A stretch of 64,000 nt of DNA from Mycobacteriales bacterium (GTDB taxonomy: Bacteria > Actinomycetota > Actinomycetes > Mycobacteriales > Mycobacteriaceae), in the NCBI GenBank assembly GCA_012842085.1, contig DUTM01000006.1, positions 62,001 through 126,000 on the forward strand, read 5' to 3'. Below are positions 1-9,569 of the stretch, piece by piece. Positions within the stretch are counted from its first letter, which is position 1, and every line of letters begins with the position of its first letter. A program made the position numbers and the translations under genes. The notes under the pieces were generated by a model that saw only the letters and a program-made list of their open reading frames with translations, was not told where the DNA came from and did no database searches.

Positions 1-1584
1 TACATTCCTGGAGATGGTTTGCGCCCTGCAATTTCCACTCCCGACAATCTCCAAATTCCACTCTCCTTGGTGAACTTTGTGAGCTCCAACCAGGTGTCCT
101 ACCAATACTCAGATATGGATTTGGGAGCCGGGCGTACCAAAGTGCTGATTGTGGGTACCCCAACCAGTGTCGATATGCCAGACCTGCAGCTATATCTGAT
201 TTACTCACTGGCGTCGGAGGAACGCACCCTTAACCTCTTTAACACGACCCTCTTCTCCGGCGGGTTGCTGATTGTGGCGCTCATGGCTTTTGCCTCCTAC
301 CTGGTCTCGCAACAGTTAGTGCGCCCCATTAGGGCGGCAGCCAACACCGCCCAGCGTTTCGCATCCGGTGACCTGGACTCCCGCATGGATATCCGCGGAG
401 AAGATGACTTTGCGGTGCTCGCCGAATCCTTCAACGAGATGGCGGAGTCCCTCAAACAGCAGATTGTGCAGCTGGAAGAGTTCGGGTCGGCACAGAAACG
501 GTTCACCTCCGACGTGTCACACGAACTGCGGACGCCGTTGACGACCGTGCGAATGGCAGCTGACATTATTTATGACCACGCGGATGACCTTGACCCGGGC
601 ACCGCACGAGCATCCCAACTTATGGTGAAAGAGCTCGACAAGTTTGAAACGCTGCTGAATGACTTGCTTGAGATTTCCCGCCACGACGCCGGTGTGGCAG
701 AACTGAACGCAGAACAAGTAGACATCCGAACCTGTGTCTACTCGGCTTTGGCGTCCGTCTCGGGAGTCGCCGCTTCGGTGGATGTCTCGACCGAAGTGGA
801 TATGCCTGATGAACCCGTCGTCTGTGAGGTGGATTCCCGCAGAGTGGAGCGCATTCTCCGGAACCTGCTGGCCAATGCCTATGACCACAGTGAAGGCGAA
901 CCCATCTCGTTAACTGTGCGAGCCGACGATAACGCAGTCGGCGTTTCGGTACGTGACCATGGTGTTGGTCTGAAACCAGGGGAAGCGAAGAAAGTTTTCG
1001 ACCGTTTCTGGCGCGCCGATCCTTCCCGTGTCCGACAGTCCGGCGGTACCGGATTGGGATTAGCTATTGCGACACAGGATGCAGAACTTCACGGTGGCCG
1101 CCTGGAAGCATGGGGTTACCCCGGCGAAGGCTCCTGCTTCCGTTTCACGCTGCCCCGCCGGCTCGGAACCACCATTACGAGCTCGCCGGTGCCGCTCCAC
1201 TTCCCGAGCGAAAACCCACTGCCTGCTGACACCGGTGAGGGGCCTTCCGGCGAGATCCCCATTTCTGCCACGCTCACGGGTGAGATTCCATTCATTCCAC
1301 ACCAGATAAGCACCGACCAGGATGACGCCCCAATGGCAGCCGACGTGGCCGCTTACTCAGACACTCCACTAGAAGATGACGGTGTTGCTGACGGCGATGA
1401 TCCATCCTCCGCAGAGGCAGCTCCGAAGAAAACCACAGCCACTAAGACACCTTTAGAAGGGTTGGCGAAAGTTCCGGAAACAACCTACGTTAGTGCTGAT
1501 ATTGACACTGGTGAACAGCACGTTGTGGACTCGTCCCCGGTACTTGACCACCCCGACATCATTATTGAGGAGGATGACCTATGA
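1..1584 (+). CDS. mtrB: MtrB sensor histidine kinase (5' end outside window)
   Basis: Sensor kinase of the MtrAB two-component system, which in Mycobacteriales controls cell-wall and division genes. The reading frame is open from base 1, so the N-terminal transmembrane and sensor part lies upstream. Visible in order: the end of the extracellular domain, a membrane segment (about 235-310), a HAMP domain, the HisKA dimerisation helix with the phospho-accepting His in SHELRTPL (codon 520-522), and a HATPase domain with the N box (ANAYDH), G1 (DHGVGL) and G2 (GGTGLGLAI). A Pro/Ser/acidic tail of about 140 residues follows the kinase core and looks disordered. The stop overlaps the lpqB start in an ATGA arrangement, as expected for the mtrA-mtrB-lpqB operon. 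Identity is firm; mtrA should lie just upstream. Confidence 0.95.
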   Translation, partial: YIPGDGLRPAISTPDNLQIPLSLVNFVSSNQVSYQYSDMDLGAGRTKVLIVGTPTSVDMPDLQLYLIYSLASEERTLNLFNTTLFSGGLLIVALMAFASYLVSQQLVRPIRAAANTAQRFASGDLDSRMDIRGEDDFAVLAESFNEMAESLKQQIVQLEEFGSAQKRFTSDVSHELRTPLTTVRMAADIIYDHADDLDPGTARASQLMVKELDKFETLLNDLLEISRHDAGVAELNAEQVDIRTCVYSALASVSGVAASVDVSTEVDMPDEPVVCEVDSRRVERILRNLLANAYDHSEGEPISLTVRADDNAVGVSVRDHGVGLKPGEAKKVFDRFWRADPSRVRQSGGTGLGLAIATQDAELHGGRLEAWGYPGEGSCFRFTLPRRLGTTITSSPVPLHFPSENPLPADTGEGPSGEIPISATLTGEIPFIPHQISTDQDDAPMAADVAAYSDTPLEDDGVADGDDPSSAEAAPKKTTATKTPLEGLAKVPETTYVSADIDTGEQHVVDSSPVLDHPDIIIEEDDL

Positions 1585-3350
1585 CATCGTTCCTCCGTCG
1601 TCGCGATCCCCAGAAACGTCGTCGCTGGGCGACCCTAGCTACGGTATTCACTACGGTTGCAGCGCTCACTGTAGGTACTGGCTGTACCGTGTTGCCCTCC
1701 GATAGTCCGCCGCAATCGTTGGGACAATTTAAGCGCACCCCCATGACATTCACCCCGCCGAAACCCATCGCGGGACGATCCCCGGATCTCACTTTGCGTG
1801 ATTATCTGCGAGCCTCGGCGGTCCCCACCAATCGGCATGCCGCCGCCCGACTGTTCCTCACCCCGCGCGCCAATCGCGAGTGGAAGGACAAAGACATCAT
1901 CAATATTGTTGACCGGATTGATGTCAACACAGTGGCCAACCCCTCCGAAGATGAAGCAATCTTGCAGGTGCGGGCCCGGTCAGTCGGGGAAGTGGACGAG
2001 CGCGGCACATTTCGATCCAAACTTTCTACCGACACGTTTGAAGTTGAGCTTCAACGTATCGACAAAAAGTGGCTGATTAATGATGTGCCGGATGAAGTGC
2101 TTGTGGAACGGGACGCCTTCCTCAACACCTATGAATCACAGTCGTTGTACTACCTCGACACCAGTGGATCCCGCGTTGTTCCTGATCCACGCTGGCTCTA
2201 CTCCTACGACTCCAGCCTGCCCAATATTTTGATGCAACTGCTCGCCGATGAGCCGTCCGAACAGCTGCACGACGCGGTGGCCAGCGAGCTTAAAAGCTCC
2301 GCCCGCATTAGTGCGGTGCCGGGCGCTCGTGGCAATGGTGTCGATGTGGAGATCACCAACTACACGCTGGGGTCGGAGGCCTCCCGCCGCCGGCTCGCTG
2401 CCCAAATTGTGTTCACTTTTGAACGCGCCAGAGTGCACGGACCCTACTACATCACCGTCAACGGCGAACCTTTGGACTCCAATTTCCGGCAAGGCTGGAG
2501 CGTCGCAGATGTGCGTCAATTTGACCCCATGTATGAGTCCGACAAAGATCCTGTTTCCCTCCATGCCGTCACCGCCGAAGGCTTGATGAAAGTGGGAGCT
2601 ACGCTCACCCCGGTGAAGGGGGACTTAGGCAAGATGGCAGACATTCGCCAGGCCAGTTTCTCGCGGGGCGGAAGCATGATCGCGGCGATCGTCAACACCG
2701 GGGAACGACGCAAAGATCCGCAGGTGTTGCGCATGGGTCCCGCTGGCCGGACGACCACCGTGGCACTGCGGGGCAATAACTTCCGTCGCCCCTCCTGGGC
2801 GCCCAACGGTCGTGATGTGTGGGTCGTGGACGGCAAAAATAAAGTCTCCATTGTGACCTGGCAGGATGGTGAAAAACCGCTGGTAGCGAAGGTCGATACC
2901 AGTGAGTTGGGATCCAAAGTCCAATTCGAGGCCCTTCGCGTTTCTCCAGATGGAGTGCGAGTTGCCTATATTTCCAGCGGCAAAGTTTATACCTCCGTCA
3001 TCGTGCGCAAGCGTGACGGCGGGGTGAAACTATCTAACCCACAGCGGATTTATATTTCGCAGGCGGAAGTCATGCTGTCGTTAGCTTGGCGGAGTCCAAA
3101 CCAGATCCTGCTGGGCGGTACCCTCACCGACCGGCCAGTTTTGATGGTGTCACTAGATGGAGCATTCTCCACTCCGCTGGGAACTCGCAACGTTTCCGCA
3201 CCAGTATCCGTGGTGGTGGGCAACAAGACCGGAATTTATGTGCAGGACAGCCGGGACGTTATGCGCCTGGAGCAAGGGGCGGAAGGCTACTGGCAGGATG
3301 TGCCGGCGCTAGTGAACTCGCCGCGCGCAGTACCGGTTCTGGAAGGCTAA
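1581..3350 (+). CDS. lpqB: LpqB lipoprotein, MtrAB accessory factor
   Basis: Lipoprotein known in mycobacteria to bind the MtrB sensor domain and modulate MtrAB signalling. The 589-residue product has a basic N-terminus, a hydrophobic stretch and a lipobox-like VGTGC with Cys35 as the lipidation site (the -3 residue is not the usual Leu/Val/Ile). A GerMN-type domain follows at about 60-290 and a beta-propeller C-terminal half at about 330-580 with repeated strands such as VWVVDG and VAYISSG. Its ATG overlaps the mtrB stop by four bases, so translation is coupled. The comF start codon follows its stop directly. Length and position match the family. Confidence 0.95.
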   Translation: MTSFLRRRDPQKRRRWATLATVFTTVAALTVGTGCTVLPSDSPPQSLGQFKRTPMTFTPPKPIAGRSPDLTLRDYLRASAVPTNRHAAARLFLTPRANREWKDKDIINIVDRIDVNTVANPSEDEAILQVRARSVGEVDERGTFRSKLSTDTFEVELQRIDKKWLINDVPDEVLVERDAFLNTYESQSLYYLDTSGSRVVPDPRWLYSYDSSLPNILMQLLADEPSEQLHDAVASELKSSARISAVPGARGNGVDVEITNYTLGSEASRRRLAAQIVFTFERARVHGPYYITVNGEPLDSNFRQGWSVADVRQFDPMYESDKDPVSLHAVTAEGLMKVGATLTPVKGDLGKMADIRQASFSRGGSMIAAIVNTGERRKDPQVLRMGPAGRTTTVALRGNNFRRPSWAPNGRDVWVVDGKNKVSIVTWQDGEKPLVAKVDTSELGSKVQFEALRVSPDGVRVAYISSGKVYTSVIVRKRDGGVKLSNPQRIYISQAEVMLSLAWRSPNQILLGGTLTDRPVLMVSLDGAFSTPLGTRNVSAPVSVVVGNKTGIYVQDSRDVMRLEQGAEGYWQDVPALVNSPRAVPVLEG

Positions 3351-4073
3351 ATGCGGAGCGTGGGGGAGGGGATCCGACAACTTCTGCTGCCGGATTATTG
3401 TGCCGGTTGTGGGGCTCCCGGCGAGGTGTGGTGCAGTGCTTGTGAACGCCATTTAACCGGTCCACCGCGGCGCATAACTACGCGAGTTTTTACCGCCGCC
3501 CCAGTGTGGTCCATGGCTCCCTACAGTGGCCCGGTCGCGGATGCCATTGTGGGGTACAAAGAACAGCGACGCCAAGCTTTGGGGGATCCTTTCGGGAAAG
3601 CTTTGGCACGCGGCATCCTGGACTTGATTGCGCAAGGAGAACTTTTGGGCCCGCACTACCAACCACTGGCTATCATTCCGGCGCCGTCCACTGCCCGCAG
3701 TGTGCAGATGCGGGGCTTCTCCCATTTGCCGGTCGTGGCGCATGCGTGTGCCCGCTATCTGGCGCAACACTTCCGCCGTGAACAGGCTACACACCCACTA
3801 GTGGTGGCAGACATTCTGGATATTGCTGAGCATCCAGATTCTGTGGGGTTGACGGCTAGCCAACGGCAGGAAGCGCTTGCGGGTAAAGTCTCGCTCGCGG
3901 AGCACTCCAAGCCCAATACTTTAATAGAAACGTTGGAGCACCGTGGCGAAAATAAAGATTTAATTTTAATTGACGATGTAGTGACAACAGGTGCCACAAT
4001 TTCAGAGTGTTTTACGACACTTTATAGACATGGTTTACGGCTCCGAGGTGCGTTAACTTTGGCAACCGCATGA
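3351..4073 (+). CDS. comF: ComF family phosphoribosyltransferase-like protein
   Basis: ComF/GntX-type protein of 240 residues. It begins with a four-Cys zinc finger (C17, C20, C28, C31) and ends with a type I phosphoribosyltransferase fold carrying the PRPP-binding loop ILIDDVVTTGAT (about 205-216). In naturally competent bacteria ComFC works with the ComFA helicase in DNA uptake; its role in Mycobacteriales is not established, and no comFA is seen here. The ATG lies immediately after the lpqB stop, so it is probably the last gene of the mtrAB-lpqB transcript. The comF-hpf-secA order is common in Gram-positive genomes. Confidence 0.88.
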   Translation: MRSVGEGIRQLLLPDYCAGCGAPGEVWCSACERHLTGPPRRITTRVFTAAPVWSMAPYSGPVADAIVGYKEQRRQALGDPFGKALARGILDLIAQGELLGPHYQPLAIIPAPSTARSVQMRGFSHLPVVAHACARYLAQHFRREQATHPLVVADILDIAEHPDSVGLTASQRQEALAGKVSLAEHSKPNTLIETLEHRGENKDLILIDDVVTTGATISECFTTLYRHGLRLRGALTLATA

Positions 4074-4138
4074 CCTCTCTCCAGGCCATTAATTCTAAGT
4101 TTGGCAACACTTAGAAACAGTTCCGCAAGGTCAGTAGA

Positions 4139-4260
4139 TTGGAGGGTGAAGGGGCCGAGATGCTCCTCGGAGGGACTCGGAAACCTTCATTCACCACCGA
4201 TGCCACCGTGGACAGCGGAAACCGTTGGATGGACCGCGGGCGGTGGCCTACTAGGAGGTT
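4139..4260 (+). ncRNA. Structured leader upstream of hpf (possible raiA-hairpin element)
   Basis: The 190-base gap before hpf can form several hairpins. CCGAG at about 4157-4161 can pair with CTCGG just downstream. A larger structure pairs GCCACCG (4202-4208) with CGGTGGC (4241-4247) and encloses a small stem, AGCGG (4214-4218) with CCGTT (4222-4226). It ends only a few bases before the AGGAGG ribosome-binding site of hpf at about 4252-4257. RNA motifs upstream of raiA/hpf genes (raiA and raiA-hairpin) have been described in Actinobacteria. Whether this is that motif cannot be decided by eye. Confidence 0.4.
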
Positions 4261-4263
4261 CGC

Positions 4264-5004
4264 ATGTCGAAGACCCAAGCTCCGTCCGCAGGTGCCGTCG
4301 ATTTTGACGTCCCGCAGGCTCAAGAAGGAGAGGACGAACTCGCTCCCAACGCTCAAGTCCTAATCAATGGACGAAATGTCGTAGTACCGGAGCATTTTGC
4401 CACCCGGATTAAAGGCAAGCTCGCACGTCTAGAGCGCCTCGATCCGACTATCAAACGCTTTGAAGTGGAGTTGCGCCACGAGAAAAACCCGCGTCGAGCA
4501 GATCACTGTAACAAGATCGAAATTACGGTTCGCCGCAAGGGACCAATCGTCCGCGGAGAAGCTGGAGAAGCAAGCTTCTACGCTGCCCTAGAGTCTGTTT
4601 GTGACAAGTTGGAACGTTCCCTTCGCAAGATTAAGGTACGTCGTCGCATTTCGCGCTCCGGACACCGCACCCCCAAGTCGGTGGCCGAGATCTCCGCAGA
4701 GTTTGCGCCGGAACATCTTGTAGGAGTTGAGGATTCTCAGGTTGAGGAGACTGATACTGCTACAGACGATGGCGAACTTGGCGACGTTGACATCTATGCC
4801 GATACTGTCGAGGATGTTCTACCTGGACGTATTGTGCGTCGGAAGGTTCACCCAGATGTACCGATGTCTGTAGATGACGCGCTCTATCAGATGGAGCTTG
4901 TTGGCCACGATTTCTTCCTGTTTCACGACAAAGAAACCGATCGGCCAGCAGTGGTTTATCGCCGCAGAGCCTACGATTATGGCCTAATTACACTGGGCGA
5001 ATAA
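4264..5004 (+). CDS. hpf: Ribosome hibernation promoting factor, long form
   Basis: Long HPF/RaiA of 246 residues that dimerises 70S ribosomes into inactive 100S particles in stationary phase or stress. The N-terminal S30AE domain (about 35-135) starts at VLINGRNV and binds the decoding region. A charged acidic linker (about 150-190) leads to the C-terminal dimerisation domain (about 190-246) ending in DRPAVVYRRRAYDYGLI. The ATG sits 6-7 bases after a clear AGGAGG. It is flanked by comF and secA, the usual neighbours, and closed by its own terminator at 5033-5070. The leader hairpins suggest an additional RNA-level control. Confidence 0.95.
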   Translation: MSKTQAPSAGAVDFDVPQAQEGEDELAPNAQVLINGRNVVVPEHFATRIKGKLARLERLDPTIKRFEVELRHEKNPRRADHCNKIEITVRRKGPIVRGEAGEASFYAALESVCDKLERSLRKIKVRRRISRSGHRTPKSVAEISAEFAPEHLVGVEDSQVEETDTATDDGELGDVDIYADTVEDVLPGRIVRRKVHPDVPMSVDDALYQMELVGHDFFLFHDKETDRPAVVYRRRAYDYGLITLGE

Positions 5005-5032
5005 TCATTATTGCCAATAATCAGTAAGATAG

Positions 5033-5070
5033 AGTCCGACTGTATTTACCAGTACAGTCGGACTTTATTT
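5033..5070 (+). terminator. Rho-independent terminator after hpf
   Basis: A perfect 12-bp stem (5033-5044 with 5053-5064, AGTCCGACTGTA and its complement) with an 8-base loop, followed by TTATTT. It separates hpf from secA. Confidence 0.9.
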
Positions 5071-5132
5071 CTGCATAACGGTGCAGTGAATATAGGAATC
5101 GCTTGATTGTCGATAAATGAGGACGTTTAACT

Positions 5133-7871
5133 GTGGGAATACTAGATAAAATTCTTCGTGTCGGGGAAGGCCGTGTCGTCAAAAAGCTCGAAAAGCTGGC
5201 TGACTATGTGGTGTCGTTAGAAGATGACTACGCCGACATGACCGACGATGAACTTCGTACCAAAACATACGAGTTCAAACAACGCTTGCGCGATGGCGAA
5301 ACCTTGGATGATTTGCTCCCAGAAGCATTCGCCGTAGCTCGCGAAGCGGCCTGGCGTGTGCTGGGACAGAAACCCTATCCGGTTCAGGTCATGGGTGCTG
5401 CTGCCTTGCACGAGGGCCAAGTCGCTGAAATGAAGACTGGTGAAGGTAAAACCCTCACCTGTGTGCTTCCCGCATACCTCAACGCACTTGAAGGCAAGGG
5501 CGTGCACATTGTGACGGTGAACGACTACCTGGCAAAGCGTGACGCCGAGTGGATGGGTCGTATTCACCGCTTCCTGGGCCTGGATGTGGGCGTCATTCTT
5601 TCCAACATGGAACCGGAAGAACGCCGCAAGGCCTACAACGCAGACATCACCTACGGCACGAACAATGAGTTCGGATTCGACTACCTTCGCGACAACATGG
5701 CTCACAGCACCGATGAACTGGTGCAACGTCCTCACAATTACGCCATCGTCGACGAAGTTGACTCGATCCTTATTGACGAAGCTCGTACGCCGCTCATTAT
5801 TTCCGGCCCCTCCGACGCTTCCAGCGACTGGTACCAAGAATTCTCCCGTCTGGCTCCCATGATGGAAAAAGATGTCCACTACGACGTGGATATTCGGAAA
5901 CGAACCGTTGGTATTACCGAAGCTGGCGTGGCTTTCGTGGAGGACCAACTGGGTATCGACAACCTCTACGAATCCGCTAACTCTCCGCTGGTTAGCTACC
6001 TCAACAACTCCATTAAGGCGAAGGAACTCTTCACCCGCGACAAGGACTACATGGTTCGTGACGGGGAAGTTCTCATTATTGATGAGTTCACTGGCCGCGC
6101 TTTGGCCGGTCGCCGCTACAACGAAGGTATGCACCAGGCGATTGAGGCAAAGGAAGGCGTGGAGATTCGCGCCGAGAACCAGACTCTCGCCACCATCACC
6201 CTGCAGAACTACTTCCGTATGTACGAGAAACTTGCCGGTATGACCGGTACTGCGGAAACTGAAGCAGCGGAACTCAACCAGATTTATAAATTGGGTGTCG
6301 TCTCCATCCCCACGAACATGCCGATGATTCGTGAGGACCAAAAAGACGTTGTTTACAAAACCCAAGAAGCCAAGTTTGAGGCCGTCGCCGACGATATTCA
6401 AGAGCGCCACGATAAGGGACAACCAGTACTGGTTGGTACCGTTTCGGTGGAACGCTCCGAGTACCTGTCGAAACTGCTCCAAAAGCGCCGCATTCCGCAC
6501 AATGTTCTGAACGCTAAACGCAACGCGGAAGAGGCTCTCATTGTGGCTTCTGCCGGACGTGTTGGTGCTGTCACCGTATCGACCAACATGGCAGGCCGTG
6601 GTACCGACATTGTGCTGGGTGGTAACCCGGACGTACTTACGGACGCTGCGCTGCGCAAGCGTGGCCTGGATCCGGTCGAAGACGAAGAGGCTTACCAGGA
6701 AGCTTGGGAAACCGAGATCGAGAAGCAGCGTGAAGCAGCCGAAAAGGCAGCCGAGAAAGTACGTGAAGTGGGTGGCCTGTACGTCATCGGTACGGAACGC
6801 CACGAATCCCGCCGTATTGACAACCAGCTGCGTGGTCGCTCTGGCCGCCAGGGAGACCCCGGTGAATCCCGCTTCTACCTGTCACTTGGTGACGACCTGA
6901 TGCGTCGCTTTAATGGCCGTGCAGTAGAAAGTTTGATGGATCGTCTCCAGGTTCCCGATAACCAGCCGATCGAATCCCGCATGGTCACCAAAGCCATTAA
7001 GAACGCACAAACCTCAGTCGAATCGCAGAACTTCGAAATTCGTAAGAACGTGCTGAAGTATGACGATGTCCAGAACAAGCAGCGCCAGGTTATCTACGGC
7101 GAGCGCAAGCGCATTCTGGAAGGTGAAGACCTGAAGGAACAGGTCGAGAACATGCTCGACGAGGTGCTCGAGGCATACGTCATGGGCGCCACTGAGGAAG
7201 GATATGTTGAGGACTGGGATCTGGATGCACTCTGGAACGGTCTCAAGCAGATCTACCCCGTTGACATCGATTACCAGAACCTGATTGATGGCGAAGAGTA
7301 CGGCCATGCGGGCGACCTTTCGCCTGAGGAACTTCTGCTGGCTGTACGTGCCGACGCGCACGCAGCCTACGAAGCTCGCGAAGAGGCCATCGCCGAGATC
7401 GGCGGGCCCGATGCCATGCGCCAAATCGAGCGTTCAGTCCTGCTGCAGGTCCTTGACCGCAAGTGGCGCGAACACCTCTACGAGATGGACTACTTGAAGG
7501 AAGGCATTGGCCTGCGGTCCATGGCCCAGCGCGATCCGCTGACGGAGTACCAGCGTGAAGGCTACGAAATGTTCGACACCATGATGGATGGACTGAAGGA
7601 AGAAGCCATCGCCTATGTCTTCTCCGTTGGTGTGGAACCGGCTGATACTCGTACCGAAGCTCAAAAACGTGCTGATGAAGAAGCGATGCAGCGCACCATC
7701 CGGGCTAAGGGCGAAGCGGAAGCAGCTTTGAAGGCTGCTGCCATGAGCCTGGCTGGACCGAATGAGCAAGGCCAGTTGGCAAGCCAGAATGACCCGACTG
7801 TGCACGGCTCACGTGCGCAGCGTCGTGCCGCCAAGCGCGCACAGCGCAAGAAGGGCAATATTGCTCAGTAG
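5133..7871 (+). CDS. secA: Preprotein translocase ATPase SecA
   Basis: Motor ATPase that drives unfolded preproteins through SecYEG; this is the housekeeping SecA1 type (912 residues). Visible elements are the Walker A loop GEGKT (103-107), Walker B DEVD (207-210), the preprotein cross-linking region, the second nucleotide-binding fold with [13 protein letters not shown], the [10 protein letters not shown] motif, and the helical wing/scaffold around [24 protein letters not shown]. The C-terminus is Ala/Arg/Lys-rich and lacks the CxCxnCH zinc motif of proteobacterial SecA. The start is a GTG with GAGGA about nine bases upstream. An accessory SecA2 is not present in this window. Confidence 0.98.
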   Translation: MGILDKILRVGEGRVVKKLEKLADYVVSLEDDYADMTDDELRTKTYEFKQRLRDGETLDDLLPEAFAVAREAAWRVLGQKPYPVQVMGAAALHEGQVAEMKTGEGKTLTCVLPAYLNALEGKGVHIVTVNDYLAKRDAEWMGRIHRFLGLDVGVILSNMEPEERRKAYNADITYGTNNEFGFDYLRDNMAHSTDELVQRPHNYAIVDEVDSILIDEARTPLIISGPSDASSDWYQEFSRLAPMMEKDVHYDVDIRKRTVGITEAGVAFVEDQLGIDNLYESANSPLVSYLNNSIKAKELFTRDKDYMVRDGEVLIIDEFTGRALAGRRYNEGMHQAIEAKEGVEIRAENQTLATITLQNYFRMYEKLAGMTGTAETEAAELNQIYKLGVVSIPTNMPMIREDQKDVVYKTQEAKFEAVADDIQERHDKGQPVLVGTVSVERSEYLSKLLQKRRIPHNVLNAKRNAEEALIVASAGRVGAVTVSTNMAGRGTDIVLGGNPDVLTDAALRKRGLDPVEDEEAYQEAWETEIEKQREAAEKAAEKVREVGGLYVIGTERHESRRIDNQLRGRSGRQGDPGESRFYLSLGDDLMRRFNGRAVESLMDRLQVPDNQPIESRMVTKAIKNAQTSVESQNFEIRKNVLKYDDVQNKQRQVIYGERKRILEGEDLKEQVENMLDEVLEAYVMGATEEGYVEDWDLDALWNGLKQIYPVDIDYQNLIDGEEYGHAGDLSPEELLLAVRADAHAAYEAREEAIAEIGGPDAMRQIERSVLLQVLDRKWREHLYEMDYLKEGIGLRSMAQRDPLTEYQREGYEMFDTMMDGLKEEAIAYVFSVGVEPADTRTEAQKRADEEAMQRTIRAKGEAEAALKAAAMSLAGPNEQGQLASQNDPTVHGSRAQRRAAKRAQRKKGNIAQ

Positions 7872-7889
7872 CAGCGTATAAGACACAAA

Positions 7890-7926
7890 AGTGGGGCTCG
7901 GAGAATTCCGAGCGCCACTCTTTTTT
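7890..7926 (+). terminator. Rho-independent terminator after secA
   Basis: Stem of GTGG (7891-7894) and GCTCGG (7896-7901) with CCGAGC (7908-7913) and CCAC (7915-7918), a small AT-rich loop, then six T residues (7921-7926). It ends secA just before the convergent lipase-like gene. Confidence 0.9.
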
Positions 7927-7939
7927 AGCAGCTACATGT

Positions 7940-8752
7940 CTACTTATCTCCTAGAGCAGAACAGGCAGGATCAATCTTTTCCCCATTGAGCGCCTGTACC
8001 ACCGCTGATTTAGTGGCAGTCAGGTGGGGCAACATGAGGTGGCCAGCAACAAGGGCAGGGCAGTAGTCCTGCAACACAATGTTCTGGTAGTCGCCCGGCC
8101 CATACATCAGGTTGATCTGGTAGGGCATTGCTGCTTCCTCGTACTTCGTGGTGATGTTGTAGTACTTAATACCGGGAAGCGCCTCTGCAGGGCTATTCAC
8201 CTTATTGATGAACTCCCCATAGGGATCAAAGTCGATACAGGTACCGAAACCAAGGCAATCACCTGTGATGTTGATGCCATAGGTTGCCCAGGGGCTGCCC
8301 TGCTGAATACCCGACAGGTTGACAACCTTATTCACGTACTGGGCACCATCGTGGAATTTCATCCAGTTGGCGTTGATGAGCCCGGATTGCGAGTAGGTCA
8401 TAATGTTGACCTTTTTGGCGCCGGTCTGCTTCAACACATCTTTCACGAAGGCATCTACTGAATCTGCGTAGAACTCAAAGTGACGGTAGGGAAGTTCTTT
8501 AGCATCCATGGTGACATTGATGGGATCCCACTCAAAGAACTTAATATTGCGATCTTCCATGTACTTGGCAATGTCTTTATTGAGAATCGTAGAGTCGTTC
8601 GACCCAGACATATAGACCAGGGGATACATTTCTGCGGGTTTCATCGCGGGAGCCGCATAGGCGGTGGGGGAGCCCACTTGCCCTAACATGACGCCAGCAG
8701 CTAGAGAGAGACCAGCTACGGCACTGAGAACCCGACGGGAGAGAGTTTTCAT
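7940..8752 (-). CDS. Secreted lipase-like alpha/beta hydrolase, divergent active site
   Basis: Exported protein of 270 residues with a Sec signal peptide (basic start, hydrophobic core, cleavage near AYA-AP at 33-34). The body resembles the actinobacterial lipase family (class 2/EstA-like) represented by the second lipase at 43382. The likely nucleophile is Ser121 in TYSQSG, a relaxed form of GxSxG. The usual HG oxyanion motif is replaced by MSG (48-50), and the catalytic His context is AGHLMLPHL rather than DHxxxxYDP. The substrate is therefore uncertain. The RBS GGAAGG lies just upstream of the ATG. It is convergent with secA. It may act on host-surface lipids, but this is inference. Confidence 0.75.
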   Translation of the reverse strand: MKTLSRRVLSAVAGLSLAAGVMLGQVGSPTAYAAPAMKPAEMYPLVYMSGSNDSTILNKDIAKYMEDRNIKFFEWDPINVTMDAKELPYRHFEFYADSVDAFVKDVLKQTGAKKVNIMTYSQSGLINANWMKFHDGAQYVNKVVNLSGIQQGSPWATYGINITGDCLGFGTCIDFDPYGEFINKVNSPAEALPGIKYYNITTKYEEAAMPYQINLMYGPGDYQNIVLQDYCPALVAGHLMLPHLTATKSAVVQALNGEKIDPACSALGDK

Positions 8753-8839
8753 GAGAACCTTCCTCGAATATTTCTGAAATTTTGCTAAATTTTACATTAG
8801 TTAGGTGCGGGGGTTTCGAGCGTTGTTAAAGGTTCTCAA

Positions 8840-9439
8840 TTAAACGAAATTAAATGTTGTTAATCTCCACTGGGAATTGTATCTGTGAGCAGCTGCTGCG
8901 AATGCACGGACCCGTCCTGACTCTCGAAACGTCCCACAAATTTCTAACAGCAAGTTCGGCACCTGCACACCCTCCGTGCAGGAACTCTTATGCTGTCCTG
9001 GCCGAATTGCGGGCTGATAGCCGGGTGGAAGATTCCGTTCAGCTGACACAACTTCCTGCGTTTCAGTAGCGCTAAGGGTGCGCGCCCGCATGTGGAGACG
9101 CATTAAACGAAGTGGTGGCTGCGCTTGGCTAGCGGCCTTGGAACGCTGCGCCAACTGTGCCAAAGCCTTTGCTCGAGCAGTAGCTTTCCGATCCACAATT
9201 TCAACAATTTCGGGTGTGCAGTGGGAGCGCAAATGGGGGAGAGGCCGTTTGCGATCTACTGTTTCGAGGATCTGGGGAATGACTTTGCGAGCAAAATTTC
9301 GGCAGTCTTTGTAATCCCGTTGCAGCAGCGGTTGACGGTAGCGCAGTTGGGGACTCTCCACGGGAGCATCCGCATTATCTCGGCTCCAACTGGGTGCTTG
9401 ATAGCTGCCCGGGGAAACAAAGCGATTCGTTGTGGTCAC
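8840..9439 (-). CDS. Rv3235-family protein of unknown function
   Basis: A 199-residue Arg/Ala/Pro-rich basic protein that I match to the Rv3235 family, found near secA in mycobacteria. The N-terminal part is low in hydrophobics (SWSRDN, PQLRYRQPL). A helical Ala/Lys/Arg segment lies at about 85-105. The C-terminal RVRAFAAAAHR and WRLTTFNFV look like the conserved core strand-helix of the family. No catalytic motif, signal peptide or membrane segment is visible. The start is a GTG (reads ACC ACA ACG next); other starts are possible. Function unknown. Confidence 0.65.
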   Translation of the reverse strand: MTTTNRFVSPGSYQAPSWSRDNADAPVESPQLRYRQPLLQRDYKDCRNFARKVIPQILETVDRKRPLPHLRSHCTPEIVEIVDRKATARAKALAQLAQRSKAASQAQPPLRLMRLHMRARTLSATETQEVVSAERNLPPGYQPAIRPGQHKSSCTEGVQVPNLLLEICGTFRESGRVRAFAAAAHRYNSQWRLTTFNFV

Positions 9440-9556
9440 TAGCGGCTTTCTGGGGAAGTGAAACTAGGAGCAAGTGTTGGAACGAAATTATGGCAGAGCC
9501 GAATACTCTTTAGGGCTGCTACTTCGGTGCGTCTATCGAGATTTCCAGAGTCTGTA

Positions 9557-9562
9557 TAGACT
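9557..9562 (+). promoter_or_regulatory. -10 hexamer for leaderless HAD-like gene
   Basis: TAGACT ends seven bases before the GTG at 9570, so transcription would begin at or next to the start codon. Confidence 0.55.
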
Positions 9563-9569
9563 AGAGGAT

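Noticed and set aside
3086-3445. 119-codon plus-strand frame across the lpqB/comF junction
   Set aside because: It overlaps two well-supported genes in another frame and has no RBS or motif.
5217-6803. 528-codon open frame on the minus strand inside secA
   Set aside because: It lies wholly antisense to a clearly conserved secA and its translation has no recognisable motif; it is a by-product of secA codon usage.
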